DNA from: Sphingomonas sp. 28-66-16
Lineage (GTDB): Bacteria; Pseudomonadota; Alphaproteobacteria; Sphingomonadales; Sphingomonadaceae
DNA: 64,000 nt
NCBI GenBank assembly: GCA_002281485.1
Contig: NCGF01000002.1
Span: 235,371 to 299,370 of the forward strand
Direction of reading: 5' to 3'
Within the stretch, counting starts at the first letter, position 1; every line of letters begins with the position of its first letter. Below the pieces are notes generated by a model. It had not been told where the DNA came from and did not search any database. It worked only from the letters and a program-made list of their open reading frames with translations. Positions 36,580 through 48,727 of this stretch are shown here, in pieces. The translations under genes and the position numbers were made by a program.

Positions 36580-36675
36580 AGAATCGGGGTATGCGCTCCA
36601 ACCGGAAAACGCCGTAGCAAGTGGCTAAAACATCGCGTCGCTGCGCCCCCGGCGACTAAATGGTCGCGTCGACTG

Positions 36676-37974
36676 TCATTCCATCGCCGCGAGCAGGCTG
36701 TCGAGCGGTACGGTTGCGAACGTCGTGAAGCTGTCGGCGATGGCGTAGGGAAGCAATAGCATGCGTTCGATGGCTATCGCGCCACAGCTATAGAGGACAT
36801 TTGGCACATAGCCGTCATGCTCGGCTGGATCAGGCCGGATCAACGGCTCGCTCAGCCGCCCCAGCAGTTTCGTGGGATCATGCTTGTCGAGCAGGCACGC
36901 GCCCAAACAATAGTTGCGAACGGCGCCGACGCCATGGGTGATCACGAGCCAGCCCTCGTCGATCTCGATTGGCGACCCGCAGTTGCCGATCTGGACGATT
37001 TCCCATGGATAGCGTGGCGTAACGATCTTTGTGCCCGCTTCCCAAGTGTACAGGTCGTCCGACTTCTGCACCCAGATATTCTCGTGGTCCTGCCGACCGA
37101 GCATGAAATAGTGTCCGTCGATTTTGCGGGGGAACAGCGCCATGCCCTTATTGTCGGTGCCGGGCCCACGCAGTGCAGTAAGATCAATGGTCTTGAAGTC
37201 AGTGGTCCGCAGGATCTCCTGCCGGATAGCGCCGCCGCTGAACGCCGTGTAGGTGCCGAGATAGGTCGCGTTGTCATCGTCGTCCACGAAGCGGAGCAGG
37301 CGCAGATCCTCGATACCATGTCGCTGTGCGGGCGTAACCGGAAAGATCACGATTTCTGAAGGGTCGCGGGCATCATCGAAAAATAGCCGCACCCCGGGGT
37401 CATCGGGTTCGCCGCCGGGGATCATCTTGATGCGTGGCGAGATCGCCTGAATACTGGGCGGGTCGATGGACAGGCAGCCATCCGACCAGAGCCCGGTTCG
37501 GAAGGTGACCGAGGAGACATTGCCTTCGCCAACCCCCCGTAAAGACAGCATCAACCTTACCGCACCCTCTGGTACGCCCGCCTGATCGGGATGAGGCACG
37601 ATGCTGGGATTGAAGAGCGCTGCTGCCTCGAACGAATATTCTTCGCTGAAATAGGCACCTATGAGTAGGGATTGATCAGTGTCGATCGCGCAGGGAGCTA
37701 TGACCAGGCCGTTGATATCATGGAACCGCCGGAGCAGACCCGCCGGCACATCGCGGTGATGCTTGGCGAGGCTGTCGGTGAAACGGGCAAGTTCGTCCGC
37801 CACCTCTGCATCGTCGAGCGCCATCACCCGGTTTGCGATGCGCTGGGCGCGCGACTGCTTGGGGTCGATAAAGGGCGGCTGATCATCCGCGGGCATGAAG
37901 GGCCGGATGACCACACGCGACGGATCGGGCCGGAGTTTGACCGGCAGATGCGTAGCCAGATCACTGCCCGTCAT
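36676..37974 (-). CDS. GH130-family glycoside phosphorylase (mannoside phosphorylase-like)
   Basis: A 432-residue GH130 protein. It has the catalytic-acid region HGIEDLRLLRF (family form G-x-E-D-x-R), YLGTYTAFSG, NKGMALFPRKIDGHYFML, and the phosphate-side motif IGNCGSPIEIDEGWLVITHGV. GH130 enzymes phosphorolyse beta-mannosides to alpha-mannose-1-phosphate plus the rest of the sugar. The start is ATG at 37974 (MTGSDLATHLPVKL), overlapping aldolase by 14 bases. The frame is open further upstream but only as a shadow of aldolase. Its neighbours ManA and a phosphomannomutase-like HAD enzyme fit a route from mannose-1-P to fructose-6-P. Confidence 0.85.
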   Translation of the reverse strand: MTGSDLATHLPVKLRPDPSRVVIRPFMPADDQPPFIDPKQSRAQRIANRVMALDDAEVADELARFTDSLAKHHRDVPAGLLRRFHDINGLVIAPCAIDTDQSLLIGAYFSEEYSFEAAALFNPSIVPHPDQAGVPEGAVRLMLSLRGVGEGNVSSVTFRTGLWSDGCLSIDPPSIQAISPRIKMIPGGEPDDPGVRLFFDDARDPSEIVIFPVTPAQRHGIEDLRLLRFVDDDDNATYLGTYTAFSGGAIRQEILRTTDFKTIDLTALRGPGTDNKGMALFPRKIDGHYFMLGRQDHENIWVQKSDDLYTWEAGTKIVTPRYPWEIVQIGNCGSPIEIDEGWLVITHGVGAVRNYCLGACLLDKHDPTKLLGRLSEPLIRPDPAEHDGYVPNVLYSCGAIAIERMLLLPYAIADSFTTFATVPLDSLLAAME

Positions 37975-39004
37975 GGCTGTCTCCGGGCAACGCCGCTTCC
38001 ACCGCAGCATCATAGCCGCCGCGACGGGCAGCGTGGTTGCACATCGCACGGTGCGCAATGGACGCCTGCGCGGCTGCCGTCCTGTCGTCACGTCCGGCCC
38101 AGATTTCGAGTGCGGGTTGCTGAATGGCACGCGCGAAAGAGAAGGCGAGCTGCCATGGCATGCGCCCGCGAAAGCGGTTGTTCATCGCGTTTAGCCGTAC
38201 CGATGCGAGTTCGGCGGGTTGCCCGCCTGACAGGAAAGCAACGCCAGGAACCGCCGCTGGAACAGTATGAAGCAACGCATTCACGGTAGCGTCGGCGACA
38301 GCATCTACGCCCGCCTGGACCGCGCAGTCGGTGCCCGGCAACACCATATTGGGCTTCAGGATCATGGCTTCCAGCACGACGCCTTGTTCGTCGGCATGGC
38401 GGAAAAAGGCGTGCAGAATGGCTTCGGTCACCTCGGCGTCGCGCGCCAGATTATGAGCGCCCTTCATCAGCACCTCAGGCTCCACCACCGGGACCAGTCC
38501 GTCCTGCTGGCAGATCGCCGCATAACGCGCGAGCATCATCGCATTGCCTTCCAGACAGCCCCGGCTGGGCAGCGTGGGGCCAATCACAATGACCCCGCGC
38601 CACTTGGCAAAGCGGGCGCCCATCTCGACATAGGCTGCAAGCCGACCCCTCAGTCCATCGAGACCTTCGGTGATCTTTTCATCGGGGTGCCCGGCGAGCA
38701 TGATCGTACCTTCATCGACCTTGATGCCGGCCAGGATTTCCGCGCGGTCGAGCACCGACACAAACGACGCGCCGCTACTCGTCGTTTGACGGATCGTCTC
38801 GTCCGACAGGATGACCGCGCCGATCCAGCGTTCGAGATCGGGTGTCGTCACAATCAATTCGCGCCAGGCGCGACGCATCTCGATGGTCTCGGGAATGCCC
38901 AGCGCGGCGAAGCGCCGATTGCAGGTGTCGACGCTTTCGTCAATCGCCAGCAGCCCTTTGTCGTGCTCCACCATCCGCCAGGCGATATGGGCGAGATCGG
39001 CCAT
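37961..39004 (-). CDS. fba: Class I fructose-1,6-bisphosphate aldolase
   Basis: A 347-residue Schiff-base aldolase. It has KGLLAIDESVDTCNRRFAAL near the N-terminus, AGIKVDEGT, VVEPEVLMKG, the Schiff-base Lys in LEAMILKPNMVLPG, and the C-terminal GVAFLSGGQPAELA and PWQLAFSFARAIQ. The ATG at 39004 lies 2 bases after the phosphoketolase stop; an in-frame start at 39025 would overlap it. This animal-type aldolase is co-transcribed with phosphoketolase upstream and the GH130 gene downstream, all from motif copy 7. Confidence 0.92.
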   Translation of the reverse strand: MADLAHIAWRMVEHDKGLLAIDESVDTCNRRFAALGIPETIEMRRAWRELIVTTPDLERWIGAVILSDETIRQTTSSGASFVSVLDRAEILAGIKVDEGTIMLAGHPDEKITEGLDGLRGRLAAYVEMGARFAKWRGVIVIGPTLPSRGCLEGNAMMLARYAAICQQDGLVPVVEPEVLMKGAHNLARDAEVTEAILHAFFRHADEQGVVLEAMILKPNMVLPGTDCAVQAGVDAVADATVNALLHTVPAAVPGVAFLSGGQPAELASVRLNAMNNRFRGRMPWQLAFSFARAIQQPALEIWAGRDDRTAAAQASIAHRAMCNHAARRGGYDAAVEAALPGDSHDGQ

Positions 39005-39006
39005 GC

Positions 39007-41427
39007 TCAAATAGGCTCTCCCCATGTCCAGTTGCGGATTTCGGGCAGGTCTTCGCCGTGCCGATCGATATAGCGCTTATGCTCAACGAGCTTGTCGCGC
39101 ATCGACTGCTGGAGATAGGCACCCTGGCTGCCGGTCTGCGGCAGCCGGTCGATCGCGTCGATAACAAGGCTGAACCGATCAAGCCCGTTCTGCACGCGAA
39201 TGTCGAAGGGCGTCGTGATCGTTCCCTCTTCGCGGTAGCCATGGACGCGCAGATTGCGGTTGGTGCGGTGATAGGTGAGCTGGTGGACCAGTCCCGGATA
39301 GCCGTGAAAGCCGAAGATCACTGGCTTGTCGCGCGTGAACAGCGAATCGAAATCGTGCTCGCTAAGGCCATGCGGGTGTTCATCACAGGGCTGGAGCTTC
39401 ATCAGGTCGACAACATTGATCACGCGAACCCGAAGCTCGGGCAGATGCGCCCTCAGTATAGATGTTGCCGCCATGATCTCCAGCGTCGGCGTGTCGCCGC
39501 AGCTTGCCATCACCACGTCGGGCTCGCCGTCCTGATCGTTGCTCGCCCATCCCCAGATGCCGATGCCTTGAGTGCAATGCGTAACGGCGGCATCGATCGA
39601 TAGCCATTGCGGCAGCGCATGCTTGCCCGCCACAACGACGTTCACATAATGGCGGCTGCGCAAGCAGTGATCGAATACCGACAGCAGGCAGTTGGCATCG
39701 GGCGGCAGATAGACGCGGACGATATCGGCCTTCTTGGCGACAACATGGTCTAGAAAGCCCGGATCCTGATGGGTGAAGCCGTTGTGATCTTGCTGCCAGA
39801 CATGGCTGGCGAGCAGGATATTCAGCGAGGCGATGTTGCGCCGCCAAGGGATTTCCTTGGTAACCTTGAGCCATTTCGCATGCTGGCCGACCATTGAATC
39901 GACGATGCGGATGAACGCTTCGTAGCTGTTGAACAGGCCGTGACGCCCGGTGAGCAGATAGCCCTCAAGCCAGCCCTCGCACTGGTGCTCGCTGAGCATC
40001 GAATCGACGACGCGGCCTGCCGGCGCGAGAAACTCGTCATTGGGCTGCGTGCTGGCATCCCATTGACGGTTGGTGACCTCGAACACCGCGCCGAGCAGGT
40101 TCGACAGCGTCTCATCGGGCCCGAAGATGCGAAAATTATCGGGGTTTTCTCTCACCACGTCGCGCAGAAATCGCCCCAGCACCGGCGTGTCGCCGAGCAC
40201 AATCGCGCCGGGGTGGGGGACCGCGACCGCGTGCGCGCGAAAATCAGGCATCCGAAGATTGTGGAGCAATATGCCGCCATTGGCATGCGGGTTGGCGCCC
40301 ATCCGCCGATCGCCCTCAGGCGCCAGCGCGGCAAGTTCGGGGACCAGCGCCCCGGCATCGTCGAACAATTCCTCGGGACGATAGCACTTCATCCAGCTTT
40401 CGAGCTGCTCGACATGGCCCGGGTGATCCTTGCTCACCAGTAGCGGCACCTGATGTGACCGGAACGTCCCTTCGACCTGCAACCCGTCGACGATCCGGGG
40501 CCCTGTCCAGCCTTTGGGCGAACGCAAGACGATCATCGGCCAGCGCGGGCGCGTGGCGTCGTTGTTCTCGCGGGCATTATGCTGGATCGCCTGAATGTCG
40601 GCTATCACCCGCGTCATCGCGCGTGCCATCTGCTGGTGCATGTCGCCAGGATCGTCGCCCTCGACGAAATGCGGCGTCCAGCCATTGCCTCGCAAAAACT
40701 GTTCGAGCTCGTCGTGATCGATCCGCGCGAGCACCGTCGGATTGCTGATCTTGTAACCGTTCAAGTGCAGGATGGGCAACACCACGCCATCCGTGACGGG
40801 ATCGAGGAATTTGTTCGATTGCCAGGCGGTCGCGAGCGGCCCCGTCTCGGCCTCCCCGTCGCCGACCACGCACGCGACGATCAGATCGGGATTGTCGAGC
40901 ACCGCGCCGAAAGCATGGCTGAGCGAATAGCCCAGCTCGCCGCCTTCGTGGATCGACCCCGGCGTGGTCGGCGCGACGTGGCTCGATATGCCGCCGGGGA
41001 ACGAGAATTGCGTGAACAGCCGCTTCATCCCCGCCTCGTCGCGGCTGATGTTGGGGAAGAACTCGCTGTACGAGCCTTCCAGATAGGTGTTGCCGACCAG
41101 CGCGGGGCCACCGTGCCCGGGACCGGCGATGTAGATCATGTTCAGATCATGCGCCCGGATGACGCGGTTAAGGTGAACATAGATGAAGTTCTGTCCCGGC
41201 GTCGTGCCCCAATGCCCGACGACCAGCGGCTTCACATGCGCCAACGTCAGCGGCTCACGAAGCAGCGGGTTATCGTAAAGGTAAATCTGCCCGACCGAGA
41301 GGTAATTGGCCGCGCGCCAATAGGCGTCGGTTAGACGAAGTTCTTCTGATCCAAGCGTCGGCTCGGACGGCGAGGTCGAGACGTCGACAAGGTGCAGCGG
41401 CTCCAAGGCTATGGCGGGTGCGTCCAT
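39007..41427 (-). CDS. xfp: Phosphoketolase (xylulose-5-P/fructose-6-P)
   Basis: An 806-residue thiamine-diphosphate enzyme that splits xylulose-5-P or fructose-6-P with phosphate, giving acetyl phosphate plus a triose or tetrose phosphate. Diagnostic stretches are [59 protein letters not shown], the ThDP site [11 protein letters not shown] and [12 protein letters not shown]. Length is normal. Motif copy 7 with a TATACC box lies about 95 bases upstream. It heads a leftward operon with aldolase and the GH130 phosphorylase. Acetate kinase, its usual partner, is encoded at 44.2 kb. Confidence 0.97.
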   Translation of the reverse strand: MDAPAIALEPLHLVDVSTSPSEPTLGSEELRLTDAYWRAANYLSVGQIYLYDNPLLREPLTLAHVKPLVVGHWGTTPGQNFIYVHLNRVIRAHDLNMIYIAGPGHGGPALVGNTYLEGSYSEFFPNISRDEAGMKRLFTQFSFPGGISSHVAPTTPGSIHEGGELGYSLSHAFGAVLDNPDLIVACVVGDGEAETGPLATAWQSNKFLDPVTDGVVLPILHLNGYKISNPTVLARIDHDELEQFLRGNGWTPHFVEGDDPGDMHQQMARAMTRVIADIQAIQHNARENNDATRPRWPMIVLRSPKGWTGPRIVDGLQVEGTFRSHQVPLLVSKDHPGHVEQLESWMKCYRPEELFDDAGALVPELAALAPEGDRRMGANPHANGGILLHNLRMPDFRAHAVAVPHPGAIVLGDTPVLGRFLRDVVRENPDNFRIFGPDETLSNLLGAVFEVTNRQWDASTQPNDEFLAPAGRVVDSMLSEHQCEGWLEGYLLTGRHGLFNSYEAFIRIVDSMVGQHAKWLKVTKEIPWRRNIASLNILLASHVWQQDHNGFTHQDPGFLDHVVAKKADIVRVYLPPDANCLLSVFDHCLRSRHYVNVVVAGKHALPQWLSIDAAVTHCTQGIGIWGWASNDQDGEPDVVMASCGDTPTLEIMAATSILRAHLPELRVRVINVVDLMKLQPCDEHPHGLSEHDFDSLFTRDKPVIFGFHGYPGLVHQLTYHRTNRNLRVHGYREEGTITTPFDIRVQNGLDRFSLVIDAIDRLPQTGSQGAYLQQSMRDKLVEHKRYIDRHGEDLPEIRNWTWGEPI

Positions 41428-41522
41428 GGGATTGCTGCTCCGGGAAAGATGTCGGTCGGTCCGCCGAAAAGGTCGAAAACGTCGCGTCGGGGACGGTATA
41501 GCCCGAGCGCATCGCCCGGCTG

Positions 41523-41541
41523 GAGGATCGGAAACTACTTA
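41523..41541 (-). promoter_or_regulatory. 19-bp repeated motif, copy 7 (toward xfp)
   Basis: On the minus strand it reads TAAGTAGTTTCCGATCCTC. TATACC (41495-41500) follows after 22 bases. Copy 8 lies back to back 7 bases away, so the two make an inverted repeat. Confidence 0.78.
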
Positions 41542-41548
41542 CGACGAC

Positions 41549-41567
41549 TGGGTAGTTTCCGACACTG
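41549..41567 (+). promoter_or_regulatory. 19-bp repeated motif, copy 8 (toward manA)
   Basis: TGGGTAGTTTCCGACACTG, divergent from copy 7. The -10-like box is weak (TGACAA after 20 bases). The manA start is 35 bases downstream. Confidence 0.72.
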
Positions 41568-41602
41568 TCGCCGCGCGGCGGTTGGCGTGACAACGGCGTG
41601 CG

Positions 41603-42595
41603 ATGATCCAGCCGCCCACGACTCCGCTCCGCTTCGACCCGATTTACCAGTACCGACTATGGGGTGGCCGCCATCTCGCGGACTTGCTCGCCGTCCCGCT
41701 GCCAGCTGAAGGGCCGATCGGTGAAGCGTGGTTGCTGAGCGATCGCGACGATAATCCAAGCCATGTATCGGAGGGGCCGCTGAAAGGCCGCACGTTGGCC
41801 GAGCTGATCGACGCATTTCCGGAAGCCATTCTCGGCAATCTGGCGCCGCGCTTCCGGCGTTTTCCGCTGCTGCTCAAATATCTTGATGTCTCGGCAATGC
41901 TGTCGGTGCAGGTCCATCCGCCGGCCGACCAGGCTGATCTGATCCCTGCGGGGGAAACCGCTAAGACCGAAGGCTGGGTCGTGCTGTCGGCCGAGCCGCA
42001 CAGCCGCATTTATGCCGGGTTGAAGCCCGGCGTCTCGCTCGCCGCGCTTCGCGCGCTCTCGCAGGCGACTGTCGATGATCTGTTGCCGAGCTTCACGCCG
42101 TCGCGCGGGCAAAGCTTCCTGATCGAGGCAGGCGACGTCCATTCGCTCGGCAACGGCGTGGTCGTCCTCGAGGTTCAGCAAAACAGCGACGTGACGTTCC
42201 GCCTTTACGACTGGGATAATGTCGATCCAACCACGGGCCATCATCGCCCGTTGCAGATCGACAAGGCATTGCAGTGCGTCGATCTGGCTCAGGGTGTCAT
42301 CGGGCCGCTTGCGCCGCAGATCGAATCGTCAGGATCGGTCCGCCGCGAACGCCTGCTCGACTCGCCACATTTCCGCTTGTGCCGCATTACCGCGTCGACG
42401 CCCTATGCGGTCGGCACAGCAGCCACGCCGACCGTGCTGGTGTGCATTGAAGGGACGGGCAATGTCGACAACGAAGGGCAGGATTTTCCGATGCGTAAAG
42501 GGGCTGTCATGCTGTTGCCGGCAGCGATCGGCCTGTGTCGGTTCCGCCCCGACAATGAGGCGACGCTGATCGAGATCGTCGTTCCGTCAACCTGA
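41603..42595 (+). CDS. manA: Mannose-6-phosphate isomerase, class I
   Basis: A 330-residue zinc cupin enzyme converting mannose-6-P to fructose-6-P. Its motifs match the Bacillus ManA branch: YRLWGGRHLADLL, PIGEAWLLSDRDDNPS, the Zn site LSVQVHPPADQAD, KTEGWVVLSAEP (relatives have TECW) and GDVHSLGNGVVVLEVQQNSD. The start ATG is 35 bases after motif copy 8 and has little room for a leader. Its 3' end faces rpiA with a 5-base gap. It is divergent from the phosphoketolase operon, which uses the same fructose-6-P pool. Confidence 0.92.
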   Translation: MIQPPTTPLRFDPIYQYRLWGGRHLADLLAVPLPAEGPIGEAWLLSDRDDNPSHVSEGPLKGRTLAELIDAFPEAILGNLAPRFRRFPLLLKYLDVSAMLSVQVHPPADQADLIPAGETAKTEGWVVLSAEPHSRIYAGLKPGVSLAALRALSQATVDDLLPSFTPSRGQSFLIEAGDVHSLGNGVVVLEVQQNSDVTFRLYDWDNVDPTTGHHRPLQIDKALQCVDLAQGVIGPLAPQIESSGSVRRERLLDSPHFRLCRITASTPYAVGTAATPTVLVCIEGTGNVDNEGQDFPMRKGAVMLLPAAIGLCRFRPDNEATLIEIVVPST

Positions 42596-42600
42596 CGCCA

Positions 42601-43314
42601 TCAGTCGCCGCTCTTGTTCCGCATCAACCGCTGTACGCCCCCCGCTGCGGCGACATAGGCGATATCGAATTCGTCGAGAAACAGGCCGTGGCCGAGCAGG
42701 CCGGGGATCACCGAAAGCGCGAGCGCCAGTGGCTCGGGATCCTCAATCAGGCCGAAATCGCAATCGAGCACGGCATTTTGCTGGTCGGTACCATAGGGTT
42801 CGCCACCTCCCATCCGCCGCACCACGCTGGCGCCGAGGGCTTCGATCCGCCGCGTTACGAAACCAGCGGCGAACGGCAGAACCTCGACCGGCAGCGCATG
42901 TGCGCCGAGACGCCCCACCAGCTTGCTGTCATCGACGATCGCTATCATCCGCCCCGCCGCAGTCGCGACGATCTTCTCGCGCAGCAGGGCACCCCCGCCG
43001 CCCTTGATCGAGCGCAATCGGTGGTCGAGCTCGTCGGCGCCGTCGATGCCGATATCGACATGGTCGAGCGTATCGAACGCCATTACTGTTAGTCCTGCCG
43101 CCTCCGCCGCGCGCGCCGTTTCAAGCGACGTCGCGACAGTGGTGATGCGGAGCCCGGCCTTGGCCCGCTCACCCAGCGCGTCGATCGCAAAAGCTGCCGT
43201 CGTACCGGTGCCGAGACCGACGATCATCCCATCGACCACCTCGGCGACGGCGGCCAAGGCGGCCATGCGCTTCAACACGGCTGTATCGCGCGTGGCGGCT
43301 TCTTCGATGATCAT
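42601..43314 (-). CDS. rpiA: Ribose-5-phosphate isomerase A
   Basis: A 237-residue isomerase of ribose-5-P and ribulose-5-P. It has the phosphate loop VGLGTGTTAAFAIDAL, IDGADELDHRL with the catalytic Asp residues, and IKGGGGALLREKIVA with the substrate loop and Glu. The C-terminal GLIEDPEPLALALSVIPGLLGHGLF is typical. It lies convergent to manA (5 bases apart) and divergent from the HAD gene across a 52-base gap. No copy of the 19-bp motif lies directly in front of it. Confidence 0.93.
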   Translation of the reverse strand: MIIEEAATRDTAVLKRMAALAAVAEVVDGMIVGLGTGTTAAFAIDALGERAKAGLRITTVATSLETARAAEAAGLTVMAFDTLDHVDIGIDGADELDHRLRSIKGGGGALLREKIVATAAGRMIAIVDDSKLVGRLGAHALPVEVLPFAAGFVTRRIEALGASVVRRMGGGEPYGTDQQNAVLDCDFGLIEDPEPLALALSVIPGLLGHGLFLDEFDIAYVAAAGGVQRLMRNKSGD

Positions 43315-43366
43315 GGACCTATCCCTGCGCGGGCTTCGTTATGCGCACAACTGAACATGAAAGCGA

Positions 43367-44125
43367 ATGATGAAGCGGTTGGTTGCATTTGATCTCGACG
43401 GAACGCTTGCCGAGAGCAAGCAGCCGATCGACGCGGAAATGGCAAGCTTGCTGGCGCGGCTCACCCGGATCGTCACGGTCGCGGTCATTTCCGGCGGCGA
43501 CTGGCCGCAATTCGACCAGCAACTCGTCGGCCATCTGCCGGCCGAGGCTGATCTTAACCGGCTGATCCTGCTGCCCACGTCGGGGACCAAGCTTTACCGG
43601 TACAAAACCACGTGGACGCAGATCTATGCGCAGGATTTCACGGCAGAGGAACGCACGCATATCCTGACCGCGCTCGACAAGGCGGTGGATGCAGCGGGGC
43701 TGGTCGGCGGACGGACTTGGGGCGACAAGATCGAGGACCGCGGCAGCCAGATCACCTTTTCAGGCCTAGGCCAGCACGCACCGCTTGACGCCAAGACCGC
43801 CTGGGATCCCGATTTTGCCAAGCGCAAGCAGCTTCAGGCCGAACTGGCGCCGCTACTTCCCGGCTTCGCGGTCCGCGTCGGCGGATCGACCTCGATCGAC
43901 ATTACGCGCGCAGGTGTCGACAAGGCCTACGGCATGACGCAGCTTGCCGCCGTTGCCAACATTGCCACCGAAGACATGATCTTCCTAGGGGATGCGATCT
44001 ATCCCGGCGGCAACGACGATGCAGTTCGCGAAGCCGGGATCGACACGATCGCCGTCCGCGACGTGCATGAGACCAAACGCGTGGTTGAGGGGATCTTCAT
44101 GTGCCTGCGCGGTGCCGTCAGCTGA
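43367..44125 (+). CDS. HAD-IIB hydrolase, phosphomannomutase-like
   Basis: A 252-residue HAD-superfamily protein: the nucleophile motif VAFDLDGTLAES, the motif II-like AVISGGDWPQF, and motifs III/IV in FLGDAIYPGGNDDAV. The C2-cap segment ITFSGLGQHAPLDAKTAWD and the loop GGSTSIDITRAGVDKAYGM are characteristic of the eukaryote-type phosphomannomutase / sucrose-phosphate-phosphatase branch. It may convert mannose-1-P, the product of the GH130 phosphorylase, to mannose-6-P for ManA; a plain sugar phosphatase is the alternative. The ATG at 43367 is followed at once by a second ATG. Confidence 0.82.
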   Translation: MMKRLVAFDLDGTLAESKQPIDAEMASLLARLTRIVTVAVISGGDWPQFDQQLVGHLPAEADLNRLILLPTSGTKLYRYKTTWTQIYAQDFTAEERTHILTALDKAVDAAGLVGGRTWGDKIEDRGSQITFSGLGQHAPLDAKTAWDPDFAKRKQLQAELAPLLPGFAVRVGGSTSIDITRAGVDKAYGMTQLAAVANIATEDMIFLGDAIYPGGNDDAVREAGIDTIAVRDVHETKRVVEGIFMCLRGAVS

Positions 44126-44141
44126 GCCGAAGCCAGCGCTA

Positions 44142-44160
44142 TGCGTAGTTTCCGAGCCTC
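44142..44160 (+). promoter_or_regulatory. 19-bp repeated motif, copy 9 (upstream of ackA-atp)
   Basis: TGCGTAGTTTCCGAGCCTC, followed after 20 bases by TATAGG (44181-44186). The ackA ATG is 82 bases downstream of the motif. Confidence 0.78.
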
Positions 44161-44242
44161 CCGCGCCAATCACCTTTCCGTATAGGTAGCTCGTCCGGCC
44201 TGCGCGTGCCGGCATGTTCGCGCGTGTCGTCAGGAGATTGCC

Positions 44243-47241
<2,999 letters not shown>

Positions 47242-47245
<4 letters not shown>

Positions 47246-47529
47246 GCGACGCTGATCCGTCGCCGCAAGACCCGCTGATCGCCAGCATCCGCCTGCGCGG
47301 CGAACGCGAAGCACGCTGGCTGCGCGACGGCGAGGAATCGGTTGCGCGCAGGCTGGCGCAAATCGGCGTGCTCGGCTGGATTTCGGTGGTGCCGATGCTG
47401 ATCGGCATTTTTGTTGGGCGATGGCTGGACCGGACCTATCAAACCGGCATCTTCTGGACTGCGCCACTGCTGATGCTCGGCGCGGCGTTCGGTTGCTGGT
47501 CGGCCTGGCGCTGGATCAGGAACGCATGA
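47242..47529 (+). CDS. atpQ: N-ATPase accessory membrane protein AtpQ (AtpI family)
   Basis: A 95-residue protein with a charged N-terminus (IASIRLRGEREARWLRDGEE) and two membrane helices, ARRLAQIGVLGWISVVPMLI and FWTAPLLMLGAAFGCWSAWR. Position and size match AtpQ of the N-ATPase operon, an AtpI-like protein thought to help c-ring assembly or Mg uptake. It overlaps both neighbours by 4 bases. Confidence 0.85.
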
Positions 47530-47798
47530 TGCCCGGGCTCGCCGTCGTCGCCTGGTTCGCCTTGGGCAGTGCCGTGGGCGCTGCTTATTTCGCTGGCATC
47601 TGGTGGAGCGCGGCGCAGTTTGCCCGGGGCGGGCGCGTCACGATGACGATCGTGCTGGCGCTGATACGGCTGGCGGTGCTCGGCGGGCTGCTCACACTGG
47701 CCAGCGTCCAGGGGGCCGGACCGTTGCTGGCGATGGCGGTGGGCATCGTGCTGGCCCGCTTCGGCGTGATGCGCCGGGTGCGGCGGGTCGCGCCATGA
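47526..47798 (+). CDS. atpR: N-ATPase accessory membrane protein AtpR
   Basis: A 90-residue protein of almost wholly hydrophobic character with about three helices (LAVVAWFALGSAVGAAYFAG; VTMTIVLALIRLAVLGGLL; LLAMAVGIVLARFGVMRRV). AtpR is specific to N-ATPase operons; a role in c-ring assembly has been proposed. The ATG at 47526 overlaps the atpQ stop, and a longer upstream reading is only a shadow of atpQ. Confidence 0.83.
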   Translation: MMPGLAVVAWFALGSAVGAAYFAGIWWSAAQFARGGRVTMTIVLALIRLAVLGGLLTLASVQGAGPLLAMAVGIVLARFGVMRRVRRVAP

Positions 47799-48481
47799 TG
47801 TCGCCGCTCGGCAGCGTCACACTGTTTCACCTCGGGCCGGTGCCGGTTTCGCAGGCCGTGGTCACGACCTGGGCGATCATGGCGCTGCTCACACTCGGCG
47901 CGATCATTGTCTCGCGGTTACTCAGGCAAGCGCCGACGCGCAGCCAAGCACTGTTCGAGCTAATCGTCGACACTGTCGACAGCGAAATCCGCAACACCAT
48001 GCAGGTCGATCCTGGCCCGTATCGCGCCTTTATCGGCACGATTTTCCTGTTCATCTTCGTCGCCAACTGGTCGACGCTGATTCCGGGCGTCGCGCCTCCG
48101 ACCGCGCGGCTCGAGACCGATGCCGCACTCGCACTGCTGGTGTTTCTTGCGGTGATCTGGTTCGGCATCCGTTCGGGCGGGGTCGGCGGCTATCTCGCGA
48201 CCTTTGCCACGCCCAATGTGCTGATGATCCCGCTCAATCTGGTCGAAAGCGTCACCCGCGCCTTTTCGATGTTCGTCCGGCTGTTCGGCAATGTGATGAG
48301 CGGCGTGTTCGTGATCGGTATCGTCCTGACGCTCGCTGGGCTGCTCGTGCCGATCCCGTTGATGGCGCTCGATCTGCTTACCGGCGCGGTGCAGGCCTAT
48401 ATCTTCGCTGTGCTGGCAATGGTGTTCATCAGCAGCGCGCTTCCCACAACTCAGCCTAAACAGAAAAGGACGGCACCATGA
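47795..48481 (+). CDS. atpB: N-ATPase Fo a subunit
   Basis: A 228-residue membrane subunit that carries ions between the membrane half-channels and the c ring. About five or six helices are seen. The conserved Arg is in AFSMFVRLFGNVMSG, and GAVQAYIFAVLAMVFISSAL forms the last helix. The start ATGA overlaps atpR, and it overlaps atpE. Confidence 0.93.
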   Translation: MMSPLGSVTLFHLGPVPVSQAVVTTWAIMALLTLGAIIVSRLLRQAPTRSQALFELIVDTVDSEIRNTMQVDPGPYRAFIGTIFLFIFVANWSTLIPGVAPPTARLETDAALALLVFLAVIWFGIRSGGVGGYLATFATPNVLMIPLNLVESVTRAFSMFVRLFGNVMSGVFVIGIVLTLAGLLVPIPLMALDLLTGAVQAYIFAVLAMVFISSALPTTQPKQKRTAP

Positions 48482-48723
48482 ACTGGTTGGCCCTTTGCAG
48501 TATCATTTCGGCCGCGTTCGCCGTGTCGTTCGGCGCAATCGGCCCGGCGCTCGCCGAAGGGCGCGCGGTCGCAGCCGCGATGGACGCGATCGCGAGACAG
48601 CCCGAATCGGCCAACACGATCTCGCGCACGCTGTTTGTCGGTCTCGCGATGATCGAGACGACGGCGATCTATTGCCTGGTGATCGCGCTGCTTCTGCTGT
48701 TCGCCAACCCGCTGCTGAAGTGA
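48478..48723 (+). CDS. atpE: N-ATPase Fo c subunit with two carboxylates
   Basis: An 81-residue helical hairpin. Helix 1 has GAIGPALAEGRAVAAAMDAI (Glu27) and the loop ARQPE. Helix 2 has LAMIETTAIYCLVIALLLL with the ion-carrying Glu60 and the following Thr61, Thr62 and Tyr65, which match the positions of Na+ ligands in sodium ATPases. In sodium c rings the position of Glu27 is Gln. Paired carboxylates are typical of N-ATPases, and both Na+ and H+ transport have been argued for them, so the ion stays open. Confidence 0.93.
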   Translation: MNWLALCSIISAAFAVSFGAIGPALAEGRAVAAAMDAIARQPESANTISRTLFVGLAMIETTAIYCLVIALLLLFANPLLK

Positions 48724-48727
48724 CGCG

